Source: Clostridium estertheticum subsp. estertheticum
Lineage (GTDB): Bacteria > Bacillota > Clostridia > Clostridiales > Clostridiaceae
Length of the DNA stretch: 64,000 nucleotides
NCBI RefSeq assembly: GCF_001877035.1
Contig: NZ_CP015756.1
Coordinates: forward strand, 363,001-427,000
Direction of reading: 5' to 3'
Below are positions 25,231 through 33,444 of the stretch, one piece after another. A program made the translations under genes and the position numbers. The notes under the pieces are model-generated. The model was not told the origin of the DNA and ran no database searches. It worked only from the letters and a program-made list of their open reading frames with translations. Position 1 is the first letter of the stretch. Every line of letters starts with the position of its first letter.

Positions 25231-26928
25231 ATGAATTGTTACATATGTAAAAAAGATTTTGAAAGTACTGAAGGAGAAGTAATATGTAATAACTGCGATG
25301 AAGCAGCTTACTTATGTCATGCAATGGATGTGGCATTCGAAGAGTGGCAAAAAACTTTGCTATTGGAGGATGAATTTTGGATAGGGTCAAAAGTATTCGT
25401 AAAGAATTTAATAGATAATGCAGATAAGAGCTTAGGGGTAGTGGAGCAAGCACAACAAATTTTAAATGGAATAAGAAAACAAATTTTAGAACATCTAAAA
25501 CTCTATAATAAAGATGAGCTAATTGCAGGGTTATTGGTGATTAAGGAAGCTGTTAGGCGCTCGGAAATAAAGGAAAATAGGCAACAATTTAGCTGGAACA
25601 TGTTTAATGAATATCTAATATCCATTAAATTAATTGAGTTTGTATTAAGTATCCCTTCAAAGGAATTTATAGGTGCGCCTATTGGGTATCTTGAGGAGGG
25701 ATATAGTAATTTTGTATCTGCAATATGTTTGGGAAGAATATATGTTATTCTTGATGAAAATATAAGAAATTCAAGATTTTTAAATATTAAACCTAACAGT
25801 GTAGACGAGTTGGCTTTCAAATTTATTGAGACAGAAGAAATGAAAAAATATTTCGATGAATACTGGATTATGGGCGAAGATGAAAAACCGGAAGACTATA
25901 AAATAGAAAATGAGTTTCTAAGAGCTAAATTAAGTCAAGAAGGTAAAACACCCGAAAGGAGAAAACAAAACATAAATAGTTTTATTAAAAAAGAATTTGC
26001 TTTTACGTTGGACAATCTTCAGTTAGTTAGTAAAGTAGTACTTATGGAAGAGTTTCGAGAAGAAAAAGATTTTCTTTCATATTTTAAAAAAAATCTAATA
26101 TTCAATAATTATGTACCTAAACTTTCTATTTTTAAAAAAAGTGTTTTAATAAAAACTCTAACTGACAATTTTGGTGATATTGCATTCGATTATATTATTA
26201 ACACATTTTCTATTAATAAATTTGCTTGTGATATGGGTGAGAAGAATGAAAAAGCACTTGAACTTATGAGTGTTTATGAAGTTGGAGAATTGATAATATT
26301 CGGAAGATTAGATTTTTGCCAAAACATATCTGCCTTTGATAAATTTATGAATTCAGGACACTTTATTGAAATGTTCAAACCGAGTATAAAAGAAGACAAA
26401 AGTATAATAGAATGTCAGAAAAAATTATCATCATATCTTGCGTATGTGATTGCGGACAGATTAAATAGTAGTAGTTATAAATTGCCAATGGAGAGGTTAT
26501 CTTCTAAGATGGGTGGAAAGCTTGTACCAAGAGCAGAAATAAATAAAATTCAAGTGGACGGCTATAATATTTTAATAACGGTGGGCGATTTAGATGTTTT
26601 AGCTCTTGATGAAAAGAAAAAGATTATTTTCCTTATAGAAATAAAAAATTATAAGCCAGCAATAGATTCAAAAGAGCTGTTTTATAAAGACAAAAACAAG
26701 ATAGATAAAGATGAGGTTTTTAGAAAAATCAAGTCTCGAGAGAAGATTATTAAAGACAATATTTCTACTGTCGTAAAATATATATTGGGGAAAGATGAGG
26801 GTGATTATAAAGTTAAATCAATATTTGTTACTTCTAGACCTAATTATTTTGCATGTAGTCAGAATGAAGATATTGAATATATTTCATGGACTAATCTTAT
26901 AAAAAAAATACAAGAAAAAAAATTATAG
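25231..26928 (+). CDS. Zinc-ribbon protein with PD-(D/E)xK-like C-terminus
   Basis: A 565-aa protein with ATG after GGAGG. It opens with a zinc ribbon MNCYICKKDF..VICNNCDEA (Cys 3, 6, 19, 22). A long helical middle follows. Near the end GDLDVLALDEKKKIIFLIEI continues into KNYKP (about residues 451-475): an Asp, a strand and then E-x-K, the PD-(D/E)xK nuclease pattern, followed by a VKSIFVTSRP strand. I cannot name the family. It is the third cargo module, and the nuclease-like end suits a defence gene, but this is inference from motif and place. Confidence 0.6.
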   Translation: MNCYICKKDFESTEGEVICNNCDEAAYLCHAMDVAFEEWQKTLLLEDEFWIGSKVFVKNLIDNADKSLGVVEQAQQILNGIRKQILEHLKLYNKDELIAGLLVIKEAVRRSEIKENRQQFSWNMFNEYLISIKLIEFVLSIPSKEFIGAPIGYLEEGYSNFVSAICLGRIYVILDENIRNSRFLNIKPNSVDELAFKFIETEEMKKYFDEYWIMGEDEKPEDYKIENEFLRAKLSQEGKTPERRKQNINSFIKKEFAFTLDNLQLVSKVVLMEEFREEKDFLSYFKKNLIFNNYVPKLSIFKKSVLIKTLTDNFGDIAFDYIINTFSINKFACDMGEKNEKALELMSVYEVGELIIFGRLDFCQNISAFDKFMNSGHFIEMFKPSIKEDKSIIECQKKLSSYLAYVIADRLNSSSYKLPMERLSSKMGGKLVPRAEINKIQVDGYNILITVGDLDVLALDEKKKIIFLIEIKNYKPAIDSKELFYKDKNKIDKDEVFRKIKSREKIIKDNISTVVKYILGKDEGDYKVKSIFVTSRPNYFACSQNEDIEYISWTNLIKKIQEKKL

Positions 26929-26984
26929 ATGAGCGTTGTTGTAATATTAGTATTAGAGTGATTGGCAGAGTATAAGTAGCAAAA

Positions 26985-27066
26985 AAAACGTTTTCAATGT
27001 TAATAAGCTTTGTAAAAGAGTGGAATATGTCAGTTGAGTGATTTGTGGTAATAAAGTTTATGTAGT
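26985..27066 (+). pseudogene. Decayed recombinase 3' end, copy 3
   Basis: The most eroded copy: GTTTTCAATGTTAATAAGC, TTTGTAAAAGAGTGGAATAT and a TAATAAAGTTTATG trace follow the recombinase gene order. The hairpin part is gone. It begins about 55 bases after the 565-aa protein gene. Confidence 0.6.
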
Positions 27067-27102
27067 ACCTCTTGATATAGTAAAATAATTACTGTATAAT
27101 AT

Positions 27103-27339
27103 AATTATGGTATTTTTACAGGTTCGCTAATAAACATAGTACCTTTTGGTGGCCTAGCACCTGTAGTGGGGGTATTACTCATATTTACTGTGTGTCTCTT
27201 AGAAAAATTTCTTGAAAAAGTGTGTGAGAATTTTTCGAAAAAAGGGGGCAATATTATGAAAAATAAAAGTATTAAAAAAGAAGTAATCTTAAAAGCATTG
27301 AACAAGACTTTAATGGGTGTGTTGTTAGTTAAGCTGTAA
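27103..27339 (+). other. Small hydrophobic reading frame, possibly a gene remnant
   Basis: A stop-free frame of 79 codons without a clear start. It has one likely membrane segment (NIVPFGGLAPVVGVLLIFTV) followed by a charged helix. Within it ATG 27256, with AAGGGGG ahead, would encode a 27-residue basic peptide ending GVLLVKL. This could be a toxin-like or quorum peptide, or the end of a broken membrane protein; I cannot decide. It is the fourth module between recombinase remnants. Confidence 0.3.
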
Positions 27340-27423
27340 GAATATCATTGAAAACACTTCAGTATAAGGGGGTGTTTTTTATTTTGAAAGATATAGTAGA
27401 ATACGGGTAGAGTAATTCTAGTA

Positions 27424-27493
27424 GTAAAAAATTCATTCATAATTACGTTGATAAAGTGATTATTTATAAAGACTACGTTGAAGTAATTTATAA
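27424..27493 (+). pseudogene. Decayed recombinase 3' end, copy 4, left part
   Basis: AATTCATTCATAATTACG and GTTGATAAAGTGATTATT match the recombinase gene. The 5' arm of the hairpin is AAAGACTACGTTGAA. The copy is cut by the IS element at 27494 and resumes at 28981. Confidence 0.85.
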
Positions 27494-27609
27494 TGTACCC
27501 TATAGGGCAGACGGATTTAAAAAAGTCTACCCGGTAGGGTATTTTTATGTATAATAAAGAAAAGTATAATAATTTAAATTAGATATATACAAGGATGGTG
27601 GAAATTTAA

Positions 27610-28029
27610 ATGAGCAACAAAACATTTACAGAAAAAGATGTAGCAATACTAGCTAAAAACAAAAATGTTAAAGCAGTAAGTATGAAGGGAATTACATATA
27701 CAGATGAATTTAAACGCATTTTTATAATAGAGAACGAAAAAGGAAAATTTCCAAGGGAGATATTTGAAGAAAATGGGTTTGATATAGATATAGTTGGGAT
27801 TAAACGTGCTAAATCATCAGGATCTCGCTGGAGAGCTGCATATAGAAATGAAGGTATATGTGGACTAAACGATGCAAGAAATGCGAATACTGGAAGACCA
27901 AGAGTGAGAGAACTTTCCGCAGACGAAAGATGCGAGCGCCTTAAAGCCCAAATTAACTTGCTGAAAGCTGAGAATGAATTGTTAAAAAAAATCGACATCC
28001 TAGAAAGAAGGCTGATAAGCAAGAAATAA
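27610..28029 (+). CDS. IS3-family transposase OrfA
   Basis: A 139-aa DNA-binding protein of the IS element: helix-turn-helix KFPREIFEENGFDIDIVG and a C-terminal leucine-zipper-like coiled coil (RCERLKAQINLLKAENELLK). Its end contains an A8 run (about 27986-27993) suited to programmed -1 frameshifting into orfB. Start ATG after GATGGTGG. Confidence 0.85.
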   Translation: MSNKTFTEKDVAILAKNKNVKAVSMKGITYTDEFKRIFIIENEKGKFPREIFEENGFDIDIVGIKRAKSSGSRWRAAYRNEGICGLNDARNANTGRPRVRELSADERCERLKAQINLLKAENELLKKIDILERRLISKK

Positions 28030-28094
28030 TCTTAGTAGCACAGGAAAAATTTATTCTTATAAATTCACAAATCGAAAAATATAAGCTCAAAAAT

Positions 28095-28946
28095 ATGCTT
28101 ACCCATTTATGCAAAATTACGGGTGTATCTCGTTCTGGATATTACAATTATTTCTCTACTAAAGCTCTCAGCCGTAGGCGCCAACGCGATAGGTTGGATG
28201 AAGCAGTAGGTGAAATTGTACTAAATGCATATAACTTTAAAAATCGTAAAAAAGGAGCTAGACAAATAAAAATGACATTAGAAGGCGAATTTGGAATCGT
28301 ATACAATTTAAAACGTATTAGAAGAATAATGAAAAAGTATGGTATCATTTGCCCCATTAGAAAAGCGAATCCATATAAACGTATGATGAAAGCTACAAAG
28401 GAGCATACTGTTTTAAAAAATCTATTAAATAGAAATTTCAAACAGAATATACCTGGAAAAGTATTGCTTACAGATATAACTTATCTATTTTACGGAAAAA
28501 GTAAGAAGGCATATTTATCTACGATTAAGGATGGATCTACAAATGAGATTTTGGCATACAATGTGACTGATAATTTGAGATTAGATATCGTAACAGACAC
28601 TATACATAATCTGAAAAAGAATAGAAAAATTAAATTGCCTAAAGATGCATTTATACACTCAGATCAAGGATTTCATTATACGAATCCGACATTTCAAAAG
28701 CTAGTAAAAAAATCTGGTTTAGGACAATCAATGTCAAGACGTGGAAACTGCTGGGATAATGCTCCACAAGAATCATTCTTTGGCCATTTCAAAGATGAGG
28801 CATACATAAAATCATGTGAAACATTAGAACAACTAAAGCAAGAGATTAAGCAATATATGATCTACTATAATAAATTTAGATATCAATGGGGTCTAAAAAA
28901 GATGACTCCTGTTCAATACAGAAATCATCTTCTCAAATCAGCATAG
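28095..28946 (+). CDS. IS3-family transposase OrfB, DDE integrase
   Basis: The catalytic transposase part, 283 aa from the first ATG; as in other IS3 elements it is probably made as an OrfAB fusion by -1 frameshifting at the A8 run near 27990, since its frame stays open upstream. The DDE triad is visible: Asp in LLTDITYLF (about residue 122), Asp in HSDQGFHY (about 191) and Glu in PQESFFGHFK (about 226). An HTH_21-like N-terminus (KGARQIKMTLEGEFG) precedes it. The enzyme seems intact, so the element could still move. Confidence 0.9.
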   Translation: MLTHLCKITGVSRSGYYNYFSTKALSRRRQRDRLDEAVGEIVLNAYNFKNRKKGARQIKMTLEGEFGIVYNLKRIRRIMKKYGIICPIRKANPYKRMMKATKEHTVLKNLLNRNFKQNIPGKVLLTDITYLFYGKSKKAYLSTIKDGSTNEILAYNVTDNLRLDIVTDTIHNLKKNRKIKLPKDAFIHSDQGFHYTNPTFQKLVKKSGLGQSMSRRGNCWDNAPQESFFGHFKDEAYIKSCETLEQLKQEIKQYMIYYNKFRYQWGLKKMTPVQYRNHLLKSA

Positions 28947-28980
28947 ACTTTTTTTAAAATTGTCCTTGACAAGGGGTACA

Positions 28981-29062
28981 CATTAATTCAGCGTGGTCTT
29001 TAATATTTTATTAAGCTTATAAGATTAAGTCATCTGTAAAGAATTCTAACCTGTTTAATATG
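28981..29062 (+). pseudogene. Decayed recombinase 3' end, copy 4, right part
   Basis: TTCAGCGTGGTCTTTAAT completes the hairpin's 3' arm, and AGCTTATAAGATTAAGTCAT matches the recombinase gene exactly over 20 bases. It continues the copy begun at 27424 on the other side of the IS element. Confidence 0.88.
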
Positions 29063-29182
29063 TATATTTTGTAAAATGTGATATAATTCTGTTATAGATA
29101 AATGTGTCAGGATAATAAAGAGAGGTTATAAAGATTATCGTAAATGATGGATTGGTAAATATAGATTTTTGGAGGTATGATT

Positions 29183-29614
29183 ATGAAAAAATATGAGTGG
29201 ATAAATATTGATTCAGAAGAAGTATTAAAAAAGAATTTTAAGTTTAAGGATATATGTAAAGTAGTGTTATCAGATTTAAACTTAACAGGTGTAATCACAA
29301 TTAGGAAATTTTCAAATTTATTTAAGCTGATAACAGCACTTAACACATTTAAAAAAGAAAATATTGTATATGATGATAAATTTTTCTTATCTGAAGAACT
29401 TAAAATTGCATTTATGTTGCTATATTACAATAAGCAGTTTAATGATGAATTGGGAATTACACAAAGACATTATGTAGATAGGGACAAGGCTAAAGAATGG
29501 AGAAATAAGTATATTAAAATTTTTCATACTGATTTGGGTACTAGATTTGAACAGCAAGAAGAAACTGTAAGCTCAATAAATACAATTTACAAGAGAATGA
29601 TAGGTGAAGCTTAG
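29183..29614 (+). CDS. J-domain-like cargo protein
   Basis: A 143-aa protein. ATG 29183 is preferred to 29177 because GGAGG stands seven bases before it and only one base before the other. The C-terminal half resembles a DnaJ J-domain: helix II AKEWRNKYIKIFH, the signature HTD in place of HPD, then helix III ETVSSINTIYKRM. The N-terminal half (about residues 1-85) is unknown. The Pro-to-Thr change at HPD would be expected to weaken DnaK stimulation, so it may serve as a docking domain. It overlaps the next gene by one base (TAGTG), a translationally coupled pair. Confidence 0.55.
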   Translation: MKKYEWINIDSEEVLKKNFKFKDICKVVLSDLNLTGVITIRKFSNLFKLITALNTFKKENIVYDDKFFLSEELKIAFMLLYYNKQFNDELGITQRHYVDRDKAKEWRNKYIKIFHTDLGTRFEQQEETVSSINTIYKRMIGEA

Positions 29615-30345
29615 TGTCTAGTAAATTAAGTGTTAGTTATTATACTATATATGATTTAAGTGAAAAAGATGCATTAGATTATGTTTGTGACAAGATTTAT
29701 GAATTATTAAGTAGTAACCATTTGAAGATTATTGAAAATGCTTTTATAAAAAACACTAGAGTAGGGAGTAATGGACTTATATACCTTAGAATAAAAGGGA
29801 TAGCTAATATTTTAAGGACAGGGTCGTCAGGAGCAGAGCGTTACTTTGTATATCAAGGTGTTGATGGAGTTATTGCACCAGCAGAAATAATTTCAATAGA
29901 TGGAGAAGAGTATATATCAGGCCCAACCTTAATGGCTTTGTTAGATTATAGAATTTCTAGTTCAAGGGGAAAGAAAAAAATGTACCTAAAATATTCTAAA
30001 GATATATATGAATATATAAGAGAACTTAATGATGTAATTAACATAAGAGAAATCAATATTGATAGTATAGAAAATAATAGAAAATATTTGAAAGAGAAGA
30101 GAATTAAAGAATATAATATTTCTTATTGTGAATTTTCAGATATAAAATTCTATAGGAAAAGTGAAGTCGAATTTGCTCATATAGAAAGTGTAATTACAAG
30201 CCCTCATTTAGCACAAGATATTGATAATGGCGTAATTATATTAAAGCATATACATGCAGAACTTACTAGAAGACAAATACATGATTATAGAGGGATGTTT
30301 GAATTTTGTATTGAAAATGGATACAGTACATATTGGGCAAAATAA
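29614..30345 (+). CDS. HNH-like cargo protein
   Basis: A 243-aa protein, GTG start at 29614 inside the stop codon of the J-domain-like gene. The last 60 residues hold EFAHIESVI, then DNGVIILKHIHAELTRR: His, Asn and His in the spacing of an HNH nuclease without zinc cysteines. The N-terminal half contains YLRIKGIANILRTGSSGAER and looks like a DNA- or nucleotide-interacting alpha/beta domain, unrecognised. With its partner it forms the last cargo module before the ssrA scar. A defence role is inference. Confidence 0.5.
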   Translation: MSSKLSVSYYTIYDLSEKDALDYVCDKIYELLSSNHLKIIENAFIKNTRVGSNGLIYLRIKGIANILRTGSSGAERYFVYQGVDGVIAPAEIISIDGEEYISGPTLMALLDYRISSSRGKKKMYLKYSKDIYEYIRELNDVINIREINIDSIENNRKYLKEKRIKEYNISYCEFSDIKFYRKSEVEFAHIESVITSPHLAQDIDNGVIILKHIHAELTRRQIHDYRGMFEFCIENGYSTYWAK

Positions 30346-30496
30346 ATCGTTTAACTTGGTTAAATAAACCCGCTGTTGAAAAAATAAAAGAAACGAATCG
30401 TTTGGACCTGAAAGTTGAGAAATGTAATTATATAAAAGAATATGGTTACTACTCACACAGACTTAAAAATTCATTGTGGGTTTCGCCTACCGTGCT

Positions 30497-30508
30497 TCGC
30501 CTCCACCA
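30497..30508 (+). other. Second copy of ssrA 3' end, probable right attachment site
   Basis: TCGCCTCCACCA is identical to the last 12 bases of tmRNA, same orientation. It closes the 27.8-kb accessory region. Upstream CTACCGTGCT differs from the tmRNA T-arm, so only the core is kept. Confidence 0.65.
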
Positions 30509-30534
30509 TAAAAAAAACAAGTTTGATGCAATGG

Positions 30535-30559
30535 AAAACCCTTGAATTTCAAGGGTTTT
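30535..30559 (+). terminator. Terminator following the ssrA scar
   Basis: AAAACCCTTGA pairs exactly with TCAAGGGTTTT, then CGTTGTTTTTT. The block from AAAACAAGTTTGATGCAATG through this hairpin is repeated at 35740-35796 with few changes. Confidence 0.85.
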
Positions 30560-30620
30560 CGTTGTTTTTTGTATTGAAATACAGTTTTAAAATGATGAAA
30601 TGATAGATTAGAATGGAATA

Positions 30621-30665
30621 AATGCACACCCCTATGAATTTTGAAGTAGGGGTGTGCATTTTTTA
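30621..30665 (+). terminator. Strong intrinsic terminator
   Basis: AATGCACACCCCTA pairs exactly with TAGGGGTGTGCATT over a 12-base loop, followed by TTTTT. No gene is visible between 30560 and 30906 apart from this. Confidence 0.9.
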
Positions 30666-30906
30666 GCAGAATTATGAGAGGGTGTATAGCAAAGAAATGG
30701 GAAGTGAGTTTGATATAAGTGTTCCAATAAAAATAATAAGAAACATTCTTTAACAGATTACTATATATATAGTATAATTATCAGATAAATGGATGAGATA
30801 TAAAATGATTAAATACATAATTTCATGGTTAAAGAGAAGGAACGACGGACTCATCATATGTGACATCGTGGAGATGGAGATGGCAATTTAGAAAGGAGTG
30901 ATGAAA

Positions 30907-31590
30907 ATGAAATACAAGATACTGATTGTAGAAGATGAATCAGATATAAATGGATTGCTGGTTAAAATATTAGGAAAAGCAGAATACCAGACTGTACAGG
31001 CTTTTTCGGGTACAGAAGCAAAATTATTATTAGAGAAAGAAATTCCAGACCTTATTTTACTTGACCTTATGCTTCCTGGAATATCAGGAGAGGAATTATT
31101 GCATGATATTAGGGAGAATAAACATTATAATATTCCTGTCCTGGTACTATCAGCAAAAAATTCTTTAGGGGATAAAGTATCTTTATTAAAGAATGGTGCA
31201 GATGATTACATCACTAAGCCTTTTGAACCAGAGGAAGTGATTGCAAGAGTTCAATCGGCTTTAAGACGTGCAGGAAAAGAATTTAGCTCTAAAAAAATTC
31301 TAACATATAAGACTTTACAACTTTATCCTCAATCCAGAAAAGTAACAATTTCTGGAACAGAAATCGTATTAACAGCACATGAGTATGAAATTATTTACCT
31401 TTTCATGCAAAACCCGGAGAAAGTGTATTCTAGAGAAAGTTTGTATGAATTGGTGTGGCATGGTGGATATTACGGTGAAAATAACACTGTAAATGTTCAT
31501 GTTAGCAATTTAAGAAAAAAATTAAAAGAAGCGGGTTCCGAAGAAGACTATATTCAGACCGTATATGGCATTGGATTTAAACTCCAATAA
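30907..31590 (+). CDS. OmpR-type response regulator, cassette 1
   Basis: A two-component response regulator of 227 aa: receiver domain with KILIVEDESD, phospho-acceptor Asp in LILLDLMLPGISGEE (about residue 52), Thr/Lys in YITKPFEPEEVIARV, and a C-terminal winged helix (VNVHVSNLRKKLKEAG). ATG 30907 is chosen because AAAGGAG is eight bases away; ATG 30901 is only two away. It opens a four-gene set: regulator, ABC ATPase, permease, kinase, a layout known for lantibiotic or antimicrobial-peptide sensing and immunity. A paralogous set lies at 55306-58715. Confidence 0.92.
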   Translation: MKYKILIVEDESDINGLLVKILGKAEYQTVQAFSGTEAKLLLEKEIPDLILLDLMLPGISGEELLHDIRENKHYNIPVLVLSAKNSLGDKVSLLKNGADDYITKPFEPEEVIARVQSALRRAGKEFSSKKILTYKTLQLYPQSRKVTISGTEIVLTAHEYEIIYLFMQNPEKVYSRESLYELVWHGGYYGENNTVNVHVSNLRKKLKEAGSEEDYIQTVYGIGFKLQ

Positions 31591-31595
31591 AAAAC

Positions 31596-31650
31596 TTTAT
31601 GACTTCTTTAAAAGTTTTTTATGACTTATTAAAGACTGAACTGTTATAAT
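31596..31650 (+). promoter_or_regulatory. Direct repeats and promoter ahead of ABC genes
   Basis: TTTATGACTTCTTTAAA (from 31596) and TTTATGACTTATTAAAG (from 31618) repeat at a 22-base interval, two helical turns, as expected for an OmpR-type dimer. The second covers the -35 region of a promoter with TATAAT at 31645-31650. I infer that the upstream regulator activates the ABC genes here. Confidence 0.65.
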
Positions 31651-31711
31651 ATGTTTGTTCAATGAGGAAATCCAATAATTGATAAACTTATTTTTATATG
31701 GAGGTAGATAA

Positions 31712-32638
31712 ATGAATGATTATGTTATAGAAACAAAACAAGTTACAAAGGCATATGGTTCGCTCCTTGCATTAGATCATGTAAATATTCATGTGAAAAG
31801 AGGAAGTATTTATGGACTAGTTGGTGATAATGGTGCCGGAAAAAGTACCCTTTTAAAATTGTTAGCTGGACATAGCTATGCAACAGATGGAGAAATACAG
31901 CTTTTGGGAAAATATGGAGAAAAGGAATTGGAAAGTACTAGGAAAAAAATAGGGTGCATGATTGAACAGCCTAGTTTTTTTCCCAACATGACCGTAGAAC
32001 AAATATTAAAGTATTATTGTATTCAAAAGGGGATTCCAGATAGAAAAAAAGTTGATAAAATGGTAAAGCTAATGGGTATTACAGAAAAACGAAACAGTAA
32101 ATGCAAAAATCTTTCAATGGGGCAAAAACAGAGATTAGGTCTTGCGATTGCCATTATGGGAGAACCACAGCTTTTAGTTCTGGACGAGCCTATCAACGGA
32201 CTAGACCCTAGCGGTATTATCGAATTTCGTAATTTACTACATCGCTTAAATGAGGAAAAGAACATTACAATTCTACTGTCGAGCCACATATTGTCTGAAC
32301 TTCAACAAATTGCTACCGCATATGGGTTTTTAAACAAAGGGATTTTGATTGAAGAAATCTCGTCGCATGCATTACTTGAGAAATGTTCGGATTGTATTGA
32401 AATTACAGTATCAGATGTGGAAAAATATTCTGTTTTATTGGAAAGGAATTTCCCAAAAGAAACCTACAAAATTTTTTCAGAAAACAATATTCGTATCGAT
32501 AGACCACAGAATCAAGCAGAAGCTTACAGCAAATTAGCTTCTGAAAACGGGATTTATATAACAGGTATGAGAACAATTCAATCTTCTTTGGAAGATTATT
32601 ATATGGAATTAAAGAAAAGAGGTGAAGAAAAATTATGA
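31712..32638 (+). CDS. ABC transporter ATPase, cassette 1
   Basis: A 308-aa ATP-binding subunit of the bacitracin/lantibiotic-immunity (BcrA-like) type. Walker A GDNGAGKST (about residues 38-46), signature LSMGQKQR (about 137), Walker B LLVLDEPINGLDP (about 152-164) and the switch His in SSHIL. The C-terminal 90 residues are the usual extension of this subfamily. GGAGGT and ATG start. It overlaps the permease gene by four bases. It powers export or removal of a peptide or drug; the substrate is unknown. Confidence 0.92.
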   Translation: MNDYVIETKQVTKAYGSLLALDHVNIHVKRGSIYGLVGDNGAGKSTLLKLLAGHSYATDGEIQLLGKYGEKELESTRKKIGCMIEQPSFFPNMTVEQILKYYCIQKGIPDRKKVDKMVKLMGITEKRNSKCKNLSMGQKQRLGLAIAIMGEPQLLVLDEPINGLDPSGIIEFRNLLHRLNEEKNITILLSSHILSELQQIATAYGFLNKGILIEEISSHALLEKCSDCIEITVSDVEKYSVLLERNFPKETYKIFSENNIRIDRPQNQAEAYSKLASENGIYITGMRTIQSSLEDYYMELKKRGEEKL

Positions 32639-33411
32639 ATTATATAAAAAGTGAATTTTATCGGGTATCCCACAGCAGAGGTATTTATTGTTTAACTGCA
32701 ATTTTAGTAATTCTGTCATTTTTGCTGAATGCTGTATTAGCGTGGTTTGGAAGAATGGACGGTAAAAGTTTTCGATACGATACAACTTCGTATTCATATT
32801 CAAATTTAGTAGCAAATCCAATGCTTTTTTGTGTTATGGGTGCTGTTATTGGAATTTTCCTCTATGAGGGGAACAGAAAATATGGGAATTTAAAAAATAC
32901 GATTGCTTTTGGTATTTCCAGAACAAAGGTCTTTGCCGGAGAATGTATTGTAGCCACTGTTTCAGCTGTCTTTTCTTTGATTATAGTCATAAGTGTTTAT
33001 ATTATAAGTGCAGTTATATTTTTGGAACATACAGGCCCCGTAAATCTGATGGATTTATTGACAGAAATTCCAGCCGTATTTTTTATAGCTGTCGCTTCGT
33101 TGATTTCGGGAATTGTATGTATAGAAGCATTTGAGAAAGCTTCTACCGGAATTATTATTTGGGTTACAATTTGGTTTATTATTCCTAAAATCTTTTTTTA
33201 CTTGGGTCTTCGTTTTGATATGATTCGCAACATTGCTATGTGGATGCCCGATAACTTTTTTGGTGTAAATGGAATGGTCGTCAATATGTCACAGAGTATT
33301 ACTGCATGGGGTACAGCAGAAGGAATGGCTAAGTGTTTAATGTCCGGCATAATTGGAACTGTTGTTTTTTCCTTATTGGGTGTCATATTATTGAGAAAAA
33401 GAGAATTGTAA
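32635..33411 (+). CDS. ABC transporter permease, cassette 1
   Basis: A 258-aa ABC-2-type membrane protein with about six membrane segments (LTAILVILSFLLNAVLAWF; MLFCVMGAVIGIFLY; AGECIVATVSAVFSLIIVIS, and three more). The order and four-base overlap with the ATPase show that they form one transporter. It matches the single-permease design of peptide-immunity exporters and ends in a basic KRE tail. Confidence 0.88.
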   Translation: MNYIKSEFYRVSHSRGIYCLTAILVILSFLLNAVLAWFGRMDGKSFRYDTTSYSYSNLVANPMLFCVMGAVIGIFLYEGNRKYGNLKNTIAFGISRTKVFAGECIVATVSAVFSLIIVISVYIISAVIFLEHTGPVNLMDLLTEIPAVFFIAVASLISGIVCIEAFEKASTGIIIWVTIWFIIPKIFFYLGLRFDMIRNIAMWMPDNFFGVNGMVVNMSQSITAWGTAEGMAKCLMSGIIGTVVFSLLGVILLRKREL

Positions 33412-33444
33412 TTTATATGTCTGATTTTGGATAGGAGGAGCGAA

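Larger units (their letters stand above)
27494..28980 (+). mobile_element. IS3-family insertion sequence (1,487 bp)
   Basis: The ends are imperfect inverted repeats: the left begins TGTACCCTATAGGGCAGACG and the right, read inward, TGTACCCCTTGTCAAGGACA; both then contain TTTAAAAAAAGTC or a near copy. It carries orfA and orfB in the usual overlapping frames. It sits inside recombinase remnant copy 4, whose two halves are directly on either side, giving exact boundaries. A target-site duplication is not evident (left TAA, right CAT), so flanks have changed or the insertion is old. Group assignment near IS150 is tentative. Confidence 0.92.

Noticed and set aside
27490-28984. Target-site duplication of the IS3-family element
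   Set aside because: The bases next to the two ends (TAA and CAT) do not match, so no duplication can be claimed.
30333-30545. 70-aa frame over the ssrA scar
   Set aside because: It spans the attachment core and terminator hairpin and has no ribosome binding site, so it is chance.
32349-33134. Alternative plus-strand frames inside the ABC ATPase and permease genes
   Set aside because: They lie inside genes with clear Walker motifs and membrane segments in another frame.
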